From Diplonema japonicum (lineage: Eukaryota; Euglenozoa; Diplonemea; Diplonemida; Diplonemidae): a DNA stretch of 64,000 nt. Below are positions 31,581-38,905 of the stretch, piece by piece; within the stretch, counting starts at the first letter, position 1; each line of letters opens with the position of its first letter. Below the pieces are notes generated by a model, which had not been told where the DNA came from, made no database searches, and saw nothing but the letters and a program-made list of their open reading frames with translations. Position numbers and translations under genes: made by a program. The DNA lies in NCBI GenBank assembly GCA_964019335.1, contig OZ025718.1, positions 124,001 through 188,000 of the forward strand. The letters are read 5' to 3'.

Positions 31581-32238
31581 TCACGCCTTGAACACAGCGT
31601 GGACACCGGTCGCGTCCTTGTAGTAGTTCTTCACCTGAGGGAGGTTTGCGATCTTCTCAGCGTGCTTGCAGATGTTTGCGTACTTGTCAAGGCAGTCCTT
31701 GGGCATCCCGTCCAACCACCCAGCCTTGAGAGGCTGCAGCCAGGTGAAGGTGCAGATGTCAGCAAGAGTGAAGGAGTCACCAACAGCGAACCCAGAGGAC
31801 GACTTACCAAGAAGGTCGTTCACGAAAACGAGCCACTTGGTGATGCCACCATCCTCTGCAACAAGGGCAGTCCTTGCGGCCGCCTTCTCAGCCTCGTCAG
31901 TGATGCTGAAGGTCGACCCGAGGGGCCCGAAGGTCTCGGCAACAATGTCGCAGAACTCGTCCACCTTGAGAGCCTCCAGAGCGTCAGTGGGGTACAAGGG
32001 CTTCCCGTCCACCGAGGCAAGCTTGGCCGCGTACTTCATCTGTGCACCGCTCTGGCCAATCGCCTCACCGTCTACGTACATAAGAGGCATCTGCCTGGGT
32101 GCAACGGTGGGCTTCACCTTGGAGGCCCAGTCCGCGCCGGAGATCCTCTCGTCCTCAAAAGCGATCCCGCCGACAGCGAGAGCGAGACGCGAAGGTTCGG
32201 CACGGCGGGGGCGGGGAAGTAAAGGATCTTGCGGGCAT
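31581..32238 (-). pseudogene. Glutathione S-transferase copy 1, frameshifted near the start
   Basis: From about codon 15 onward the sequence matches the two intact copies. Between the ATG (32236-32238) and that point it has lost CATC after ATGCCCGC and one more base a few codons later, so the ATG is out of frame with the body. The GST frame is open upstream but has no in-frame ATG before the residue 55 region. Point changes are confined to this first segment. The acceptor cacag at 32273-32274 is intact, so the locus may still be transcribed. Translation from an internal Met would lack the catalytic Tyr strand, so I call it a pseudogene. Confidence 0.8.
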
Positions 32239-32404
32239 TCTTTTTTTCTCTTCTTTTTTCTTTTTTGTGTGGCTGTGAAAAAAAGAAATTCACTATGATA
32301 GGAACGAAGTGGTTAGCAACGGCCCGCCGCGGTGGCGTGCCTACCTTATGATGCTCCCCTTTTGGGGTCATTCCCTGCTACCCACCGTAGTGCCTAGCTG
32401 TCGT

Positions 32405-32525
32405 TTATATCTTCCAATCCTTTCTTTCCGGTAATCTTCTCTCAGTCCTTTCAGCTGTCGCCGTCAGCCCCGATGCAAACAGGGCCCTTCTATCAAAGCC
32501 AACGACGTAACTCTCACGCTCTTGC
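32405..32525 (-). mobile_element. Fragment of a LINE-like 3' tail
   Basis: The minus-strand frame reads VGFDRRALFASGLTATAERT then ERRLPERKDWKI, aligned with YNRRPLFSSSQTPPYLARLQ and GGNRRPIFASRQTAQKLQEL at the other three loci. No RT or OTU core is adjacent. Confidence 0.55.
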
Positions 32526-32902
32526 ATGACTAAAGAAAAAACATTCTTTACCATTAAAAGGACCATCGACTTTTTTAATTTTCTAATATTAAAAACATCC
32601 TCGAGCAAAGCAACTATAGAAAGACACTTGTGACCTTTGTGGGGAAAACCGACCTGAGCAGGACTTCCGAGGGCAAACAGATCAGCAGATTCCTAATATG
32701 GATGGATGCGCTGCGCAACCTAGGCTGCTTCAGGTGCTTTCTTAACGAGGACGAGAACTCTCGTGAAACAGATTGTCAGACCACTTGTTCGACCGGACAT
32801 AGGAACTAGACTCCTTTTGGGAGGCCTGTCCTGGTACGACAGATGCGCCTCGGTTTTGGAGAGTCTCTGGCCTCGCAGAAAGACTTCCCCTGCCTGGAGG
32901 AA

Positions 32903-32938
32903 TTAAGCGGGACGGAGCTCTAAGCGATGTGAGGCCAT
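32903..32938 (-). pseudogene. Decayed copy of the GNAT gene start
   Basis: Encodes MASHRLELRPA then stop, against MAHRLELRPVT in the intact gene. It has one inserted codon and then a premature TAA. It marks the left edge of repeat unit 2. Confidence 0.65.
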
Positions 32939-33387
32939 GCACCCCCTTTTTATATTTTTCTTTTTCCTCTTCCTCCCAGTGGAGGTGATGATTTGCAAGA
33001 AATAAAAAAAAAATTAAAAACTAAAATATATAAAAAAAAAAAAGAACAAGAGGAAAGGAAAGGTTTTTGTGTGGGGAGGAGGGCAAGAGTTGGCTTTTTT
33101 TAATTCTTTTTTATAAAAATGCTTCTTTTCTCAAGCTACATTTTATAAATGAATATTAAAAAGCTCCCCCCCCCCCCCCCACGAAAGAAAAAAGAAAGGC
33201 GTTAATAAAAAGAATGGAGGGAAAGGAAGCCTTCGAGCGGCTAACCATTTCCCCCAAAAAGGGGGAAGTAAATAATAAAAAATAATGTTTTAAATAAAAA
33301 GAGCGTTTTTTTTTTTTTTCTTTTTCCTTCTTATCCAAAAGAAAAAGAGGGCTTTTAGTTTCTTTTTTCTTTTTAAATTTTAAATAC

Positions 33388-34050
33388 TCACGCCTTGAAC
33401 ACAGCGTGGACACCGGTCGCGTCCTTGTAGTAGTTCTTCACCTGAGGGAGGTTTGCGATCTTCTCAGCGTGCTTGCAGATGTTTGCGTACTTGTCAAGGC
33501 AGTCCTTGGGCATCCCGTCCAACCACCCAGCCTTGAGAGGCTGCAGCCAGGTGAAGGTGCAGATGTCAGCAAGAGTGAAGGAGTCACCAACAGCGAACCC
33601 AGAGGACGACTTACCAAGAAGGTCGTTCACGAAAACGAGCCACTTGGTGATGCCACCATCCTCTGCAACAAGGGCAGTCCTTGCGGCCGCCTTCTCAGCC
33701 TCGTCAGTGATGCTGAAGGTCGACCCGAGGGGCCCGAAGGTCTCGGCAACAATGTCGCAGAACTCGTCCACCTTGAGAGCCTCCAGAGCGTCAGTGGGGT
33801 ACAAGGGCTTCCCGTCCACCGAGGCAAGCTTGGCCGCGTACTTCATCTGTGCACCGCTCTGGCCAATCGCCTCACCGTCTACGTACATAAGAGGCATCTG
33901 CCTGGGTGCAACGGTGGGCTTCACCTTGGAGGCCCAGTCCGCGCCGGAGATCCTCTCGTCCTCAAAAGCGATCCCGCCGACAGCGAGAGCAAGACGCGCA
34001 GGCTCGGCACGGCCGGGGAGGGGGAAGTAAAGGATCTTGATGGCGGGCAT
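33388..34050 (-). CDS. Glutathione S-transferase (sigma/mu-like), copy 2, 220 aa
   Basis: Conjugates glutathione to electrophiles, in the cytosol. The thioredoxin-like N-terminal domain starts MPAIKILYFPLPGRAEPARL with the catalytic Tyr at residue 8. The glutathione-binding strand and helix QMPLMYVDGEAIGQSGAQ has the cis-Pro and the Q-S pair. The all-helical C-terminal domain includes the family motif FAVGDSFTLADICTFTWLQP with the N-capping box Ser and conserved Asp. The length equals the family norm. The start codon is fixed by alignment to copy 3. An acceptor tttttccacag ends at 34083-34084, giving a 32-nt 5' UTR. Against copy 3 I see two amino-acid changes in 220 (Leu/Val in YFPLPG, Arg/Lys in DERI). 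Confidence 0.95.
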   Translation of the reverse strand: MPAIKILYFPLPGRAEPARLALAVGGIAFEDERISGADWASKVKPTVAPRQMPLMYVDGEAIGQSGAQMKYAAKLASVDGKPLYPTDALEALKVDEFCDIVAETFGPLGSTFSITDEAEKAAARTALVAEDGGITKWLVFVNDLLGKSSSGFAVGDSFTLADICTFTWLQPLKAGWLDGMPKDCLDKYANICKHAEKIANLPQVKNYYKDATGVHAVFKA

Positions 34051-34082
34051 CTTGAGTATTTTCTTTTTTTTTCTTTGTGTGG

Positions 34083-34084
34083 CT
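34083..34084 (-). promoter_or_regulatory. Putative splice acceptor of GST copy 2
   Basis: The minus strand reads ccagttcctctttttccacag before the 5' UTR. The first bases of this pyrimidine tract come from the reverse complement of repeat R1 (34094-34216), so the repeat appears to contribute to the acceptor. Equivalent cacag sites precede copy 1 (32273-32274) and copy 3 (35717-35718). Confidence 0.6.
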
Positions 34085-34093
34085 GTGGAAAAA

Positions 34094-34216
34094 GAGGAAC
34101 TGGCCGTTGTTTGTACGTGCCGGGTAAAACCTGGAGAAGTTTGTCAACCCGAAACGCGTTGCCAACGTTTTGTTTAGACAAGTCAAAGACTCGTTCTTGC
34201 AAAAAAAAAAAAAAAA
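34094..34216 (+). repeat. SINE-like repeat R1, copy 3, with poly(A) end
   Basis: Nearly identical to 8083-8219 (gaggaactggccgttgtttg ... gactcgttcttgc plus 16 A), differing by a few substitutions and a four-base gap (cccc) before ttttgtttagacaag. It lies 10 bp upstream of the GST copy 2 acceptor, in opposite orientation to transcription. Confidence 0.8.
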
Positions 34217-34363
34217 CATTCTTAACCATTAAAAGCATCGGTCTTTTATGGGCACGTGCTCTAGGGACAGGGTGCTGTGGCGCTTCCTTCCCTTCCCCTG
34301 TGAAGCAGGGAGCTCCAAAGCGATCCAAGGCGGGGAGGATCTCTTCCAGACCTCTGCAGTCTT

Positions 34364-34439
34364 CTTTATTTGCCCATTTGGCGTGTATTGCCCGAGCCCC
34401 CTCTAAGGTCACCGGACGGAGTTCCAAGCGATGTGCCAT
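34364..34439 (-). pseudogene. Truncated duplicate of the GNAT gene start
   Basis: Encodes MAHRLELRPVTLEGARAIHA then KWANKE, identical to the intact gene at 31016, then leaves homology at the duplication breakpoint. The frame stays open for many codons after the breakpoint (DCRGLEEILPALDRF...), so a chimeric product is conceivable, but the core acetyltransferase fold is absent. Confidence 0.75.
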
Positions 34440-34878
34440 GCGCTCCACACCTCCTTTTCCTTTTTTTTTTTTTTTTTTTTTTTTCCCCTCATTTCAAATT
34501 TTTTGTAAGAAATAAAAAAAAAATAAAAATAACAAGAGCAAAGGAAAAGAAAGGATTGCGTGTGGAGGGCAGGGGGAGGAGGGCAAGAGTGCCCCCCCCC
34601 CCCCCCCCCCCTCCGTTTTTTCTTTTTTTTTTCTCTTCTTTTTCTTCTTAGAAAAGAAATAGTTATAAAAATGTTTTTTTCTTCGCAAGCAACATTTTAT
34701 AAAAGACCCCCCCCCCCCCCACAAAGAAAGAAATCCACTAGGATAGGAAACGAAGTAGTTAGCAACGGCCCACCAAAAAGAGAATGGCGTTCCTTAATAA
34801 AAAGAATGGAGGGAAAGGAAGGCCTTCGAACGGCTCACCATTTCCCCCAAAAAAAGAAATGGAAAGTAAATAAAAAAA

Positions 34879-34921
34879 GAGGAACTGGACGTTGTTCGTA
34901 CGTGCCAGGGTTAAAATAAGA
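34879..34921 (+). repeat. Partial SINE-like repeat R1 in unit 3
   Basis: Same truncated R1 fragment as at 31442, carried along in the duplication. Confidence 0.6.
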
Positions 34922-35017
34922 ATAAAAAAAAAAAGAAGAGACTTTTATTTATTTTTCATTCTTATCCAAAAGAAAAGAGAGGGGTTTATTTTTTGTTGTA
35001 TTTTCTTCTTCAAATAC

Positions 35018-35680
35018 TCACGCCTTGAACACAGCGTGGACACCGGTCGCGTCCTTGTAGTAGTTCTTCACCTGAGGGAGGTTTGCGATCTTCTCAGCGT
35101 GCTTGCAGATGTTTGCGTACTTGTCAAGGCAGTCCTTGGGCATCCCGTCCAACCACCCAGCCTTGAGAGGCTGCAGCCAGGTGAAGGTGCAGATGTCAGC
35201 AAGAGTGAAGGAGTCACCAACAGCGAACCCAGAGGACGACTTACCAAGAAGGTCGTTCACGAAAACGAGCCACTTGGTGATGCCACCATCCTCTGCAACA
35301 AGGGCAGTCCTTGCGGCCGCCTTCTCAGCCTCGTCAGTGATGCTGAAGGTCGACCCGAGGGGCCCGAAGGTCTCGGCAACAATGTCGCAGAACTCGTCCA
35401 CCTTGAGAGCCTCCAGAGCGTCAGTGGGGTACAAGGGCTTCCCGTCCACCGAGGCAAGCTTGGCCGCGTACTTCATCTGTGCACCGCTCTGGCCAATCGC
35501 CTCACCGTCTACGTACATAAGAGGCATCTGCCTGGGTGCAACGGTGGGCTTCACCTTGGAGGCCCAGTCCGCGCCGGAGATCTTCTCGTCCTCAAAAGCG
35601 ATCCCGCCGACAGCGAGAGCGAGACGTGCAGGCTCGGCACGGCCGGGGACGGGGAAGTAAAGGATCTTGATGGCGGGCAT
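35018..35680 (-). CDS. Glutathione S-transferase (sigma/mu-like), copy 3, 220 aa
   Basis: An intact paralogue of copy 2, with the same catalytic Tyr8, PLMYVDGEAIGQS glutathione-binding segment and FTLADI helix motif. It differs from copy 2 at residues 11 (Val) and about 34 (Lys). The spacer downstream of the stop is nearly identical to that of unit 1, while the intact start matches copy 2, so exchange between units is likely. The acceptor tatcttttcacag ends at 35717-35718, giving a 36-nt 5' UTR. Having two expressed-looking copies may raise detoxification capacity, which is an inference. Confidence 0.95.
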   Translation of the reverse strand: MPAIKILYFPVPGRAEPARLALAVGGIAFEDEKISGADWASKVKPTVAPRQMPLMYVDGEAIGQSGAQMKYAAKLASVDGKPLYPTDALEALKVDEFCDIVAETFGPLGSTFSITDEAEKAAARTALVAEDGGITKWLVFVNDLLGKSSSGFAVGDSFTLADICTFTWLQPLKAGWLDGMPKDCLDKYANICKHAEKIANLPQVKNYYKDATGVHAVFKA

Positions 35681-35782
35681 CTTGAGTATTCTTTTTATTT
35701 TAATTTTCTTTTGTGGCTGTGAAAAGATAAAAAAATTTTAAAAAAAAACCTTAAAAAAAGAAATCCCATAAAAAAAAAAAAA

Positions 35783-36229
35783 TCAGTGGTGTCGATGACG
35801 TTGAATGTGGTAATGTCTCGAGTACCGTGCGTGCTTGCTGTAGCCTCCCGGGATGGAGGGGGGTGTCCAGTCAGCGACCCGCGACCTTTCGATGGGGATG
35901 TATTTGTGCTGCGGTGCTGTCATTGAAGAGTGAACTACCATCGACTTAGGTATGCTCTTGTCGTACTTCTTCACTGTGGTATCTGGGTTGGAGAAACCGT
36001 TGCCCAGCCCCTTCACCTTGCCCACTGGGAGGCCCACCACTTGCTGGTTTCTGTCAAACCCAGCAGCTACATTTGCCATGTTGATTCTCTCCAATGTCCC
36101 TCTCACACGCCTGGCCTCTAGCCCCTTTGCTCCGACTGCCGCCACCAACGGCCTGGTGTCCCCCTTTTTCTGTGTAATATTTCTCTCTGGTATTTTGCTC
36201 GACTCGACTGTGTAAGGTGCTCCGTCCAT
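35783..36229 (-). CDS. Hypothetical basic protein, 148 aa
   Basis: One open frame from the ATG at 36227-36229 (MDGAPYTVESSKIPERN...) to a His/Arg-rich end (HARYSRHYHIQRHRHH). It is rich in Lys, Arg and Gly with short polar segments and no hydrophobic core stretch, so it is probably partly disordered. No motif is recognised. It lies about 100 nt before GST copy 3 in transcription order. Balanced codon use and lack of homopolymer translation argue that it is real. Confidence 0.6.
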   Translation of the reverse strand: MDGAPYTVESSKIPERNITQKKGDTRPLVAAVGAKGLEARRVRGTLERINMANVAAGFDRNQQVVGLPVGKVKGLGNGFSNPDTTVKKYDKSIPKSMVVHSSMTAPQHKYIPIERSRVADWTPPSIPGGYSKHARYSRHYHIQRHRHH

Positions 36230-36658
36230 TTTTTTTTTTTTTTCCCCCTTCCTGTGAAGACAAAATTTAATTATGGTATTTTTCTCAGTAAGTAAATATT
36301 GCCCTTGTTTTTTCCCCTCTAAGCCCCCCGTCCCCGCCGCCCCGGTGTAAGTTTTGCTTGCTTGTGCCCCCGTGGTGGTAAGCTCAGAGTGTCGTTACAT
36401 AAAACCACACCAAGGATGACTTTACAGAGAGAGAAGAGTAAGTGAGAAAAAATCCTGGAGGGGGACACGGGGACATATTTTACATGGAAAGAAGAAGCAA
36501 AAAAAACTTTTTTTTCTAGAAACGTGTTGGAAAGAAAAAAAAAAAAAGAAAAAAAATAACGTAAAGGAACAAAAAAAAAATGAGAGAAAAAAAATTTTTT
36601 TTAAAAATCTTTTTTTTTTTAATTTTTGTAAAAGTTGGGTTTCCAGCCTCCCCCCCCA
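36230..36658. other. Intergenic spacer with a short unique island
   Basis: A/T runs surround an approximately 140-bp unique GC-richer stretch at about 36290-36440 with no open frame of note. It could hold a non-coding RNA or 3' UTR, but nothing recognisable was seen. Confidence 0.5.
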
Positions 36659-38190
36659 TCACGGGAAAGAACACTCACTGCATTCCGTGCAGGCATCTGC
36701 AGTCAGCCCACTGAGAACCCACACGACACCTTTTTTTTAAAAAAAAAAAATTTTTTTTTTTAAATCGCTAAATCCATACCAGCCCACGGTGTCACCAAGG
36801 ACAGGATGATCGATAAAAGCAACACAAATGAGAGAAACCGCCGTTGCGTCTTGAGCAGCCGCGACCGTTGCTTAGCCGAGATCCGCATCAAACGCCACTT
36901 GTCAAGCCAATAGTCAGCTAAAAGGCTCAATATATTCAAAAACGACGCAAGCGGGAAAACAATCATCGCCATGTAAAGGTAATACTGCCTACCGAACAGT
37001 TCAAGGTACTCCACAGCGATCTCAAAACGTGGTAAAAGATCAGCCTCGGTGAACCCAACAAGCAAATCTGTATGCCGGTACACAACCCGTTTAATCTGCG
37101 CCGCGATAAGCGGGGCTATCACTTCTATTAAATTTCCGATCGTAAGCTCCGTCAACATGAGGAACATGAACTGTTCCCCTATTAGATAATAAGCACATTC
37201 TCCTTCGTACGACTTTGTGATGAACAAAGCCATCGTTTGCGAGACCCTGAACAAAACCATTTTTGCAATGTAAACTTTTGTAAAAGTTGTCCACGAGGAT
37301 ATTGGAAGCGCCAGTGTCGTCTCATGAGCAACAAACAAGTAGATCGCGTTCAAAACCTGCACCAGAATCGACAAAAGCCCGGATATCAAAGCCGTTCCGT
37401 CACGGTTTATACGCGTACTATAGTAAGACACGACAATTGTCACTGTGATCATCATCGCGAACATGAAAAAAGCGGCGAAAAACCGCAGGGCAACGCTGAA
37501 CATCGTCCAGTTCTGGATACAATCCTCAACTGTGGTCGAACCACTGCCAGATTCAGTTGTGTCGATCTTTTTGTACCTAAGAATCATGTCTTCTTGCTGA
37601 CGTTCTAACCCGTCCGCAGGTATCAAACCGTCATCGATGCATTTCTCTCTTTTCAACGCCGTTCTCCGTTCGAACAGTAAAACCGTAATGGCCGACAAAA
37701 CAATGCACGAGATGTTCGCTATGTACCAAACAGCCTTCTCAGATGAGGTATACTCGCTTATAAAAAAATGCCGGTACCCTAGAACGGTGAGGTTTCCACT
37801 TTTGTCCTCTGAGAAGCCCGGGGATTCCTCGCTCACGTACCATATGTAAGGAATAAGCTGGAGTATAAACAGAAGGATTCCCAAGCAAAGGAGGACCCTT
37901 ATGAAATCGAAATACACGTAGTAGCCGTAGCCGTATTTTTGAAGCACCTCGTCCAGTGGTCCACAGAAATACATTTCCAAGCCGGGGTTGATGTGTTCTT
38001 TCCTGGCGCTATGTTCGTCGAAATCTTGTGGCAGTGCTAGTGGATCGATTTCGATTTTTGGTGGGTCGTACCATGTTCCTGTTATGATGGGTACTGGGTC
38101 TTCTCTTGGGTAGTCCGTTGTGATCTCCCGTAGTTTTTCCCCCCCCTTCCCCGGGAGGTATCCTGGCATGCCTGGTGGTGGCTTGACCAT
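36659..38190 (-). CDS. TMC/OSCA/anoctamin-like multi-pass membrane protein, two exons, 493 aa
   Basis: Exon 1 is 38190-36780 and exon 2 is 36729-36659, joined across a 50-nt poly-A/T intron (GTATGG..AAAG). Unspliced, the frame would end seven codons into the intron. The protein has a cytosolic N-terminus and about eight hydrophobic helices, including VLLCLGILLFILQLIPYIWY, ALISGLLSILVQVLNAIYLF and YLYMAMIVFPLASFLNILSL. The segment FLNILSLLADYWLDKWRLMR matches the conserved loop after a late helix in the TMC/OSCA(TMEM63)/anoctamin superfamily (P..x..N...L..D...L). It is probably an ion channel or scramblase-related protein. Exon 2 adds VVWVLSGLTADACTECSECS. It is shorter than animal TMCs, and subfamily choice is uncertain. 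Confidence 0.7.
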
Positions 38191-38905
38191 TTTTTTTTTT
38201 TGTCCTCCCCTTTCCTCTTCCCCCCTTTTTTTTTATTTGAAAAAAATTGAAAATTTCTGGGAAATAGGGTTCTGGAAAAAAAAAAAAAAAAAAAAAAACG
38301 ACCATTTTTTTTTTTATGAAACACATTTTTTTTTTCTCTTCTTTTTTTTTTTTTTTTTTCGAACCGGACACAAAAAAAGAAAAAAAGAAATAGGAGGGGG
38401 TGGTTTTTTTTTCTTTTTTTTTCTTTTTTGAGATGAAAGAGGGGAACGGAGGAGAGTGATAGAGAGCAAAAAAAAGGGGGTTTTTATTATTATTATTATT
38501 CTCTTTTTTTTGTTTTTGTGATAGTTTTTTTTTTTACTGAAAATAAATGGAAAGAAAGGGGGGGGGGGACAAAACAAAAAAGAAAAAAAACAAATAAAGG
38601 CAGCAGCAGCAAGGCCGTAAAGTTTCTTTTTTATTTCTTCCCTCCCCCTTTCCTCTCTCACTCTCATTTTTTTATTTTCCTTTCGTTGTTCCCTCTTCCT
38701 GATATAGGCAAAAAAAAAAAATAGAAAAAAAAAAAGAAGGAAAAAAAAAATATGAGGGGCTTTTTTTTTTCCCCCAGTGTTTGCACTGTTGACAAGGCGA
38801 CCACCCACGCGACGCGCGGCTAAGAAAAAAAATAGAAGACACTAGTTACCCTCCCCTTTCTTATTTTTTTTTTTTTTTTGAAATAAAATCTTAATAATAA
38901 AGTCA
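38191..38905. other. Low-complexity intergenic spacer
   Basis: Long A, T and G runs with a (tta)n stretch near 38486-38502. The only unique part (about 38775-38850) has no open frame. No gene is supported. Confidence 0.65.

Larger units (their letters stand above)
30941..32338 (-). repeat. GST array unit 1 (GNAT start, spacer, GST pseudogene)
   Basis: The block from the GNAT 5' end through the spacer (with a poly-C run and a partial R1 copy) to the GST coding region and its acceptor matches 34364-35735 almost base for base in spacer as well as coding parts. Offsets between the two range from 3,423 to 3,437 because of homopolymer length changes. A trailing motif, actatgataggaacgaagtgg at about 32291, also recurs at about 31299 and 34738. 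Confidence 0.85.
32239..33387. other. Spacer between GST copies 1 and 2 with retroelement and gene fragments
   Basis: Holds a LINE tail fragment (32405-32525), unique sequence of unknown nature (about 32640-32900), a decayed GNAT start (32903-32938) and low-complexity DNA resembling the spacer of the other units (for example tacattttataaatg versus caacattttataaaag, followed by a poly-C run at about 33166). Confidence 0.65.
34364..35735 (-). repeat. GST array unit 3 (truncated GNAT start, spacer, GST)
   Basis: The low-coordinate edge falls inside the GNAT coding sequence (ctttatttgcccatttggcg, also at 30941). From there the block is almost identical to unit 1 through the spacer, poly-C runs and GST. 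The break inside a gene shows that the duplication endpoint, not the gene boundary, set the unit. Confidence 0.85.

Noticed and set aside
33406-34515. 369-aa plus-strand open frame over GST copy 2 (with shorter plus-strand equivalents over copies 1 and 3)
   Set aside because: It is the antisense shadow of the conserved GST coding sequence, whose GC-rich codon use keeps the opposite strand open. The minus strand has the full GST motifs and acceptors.
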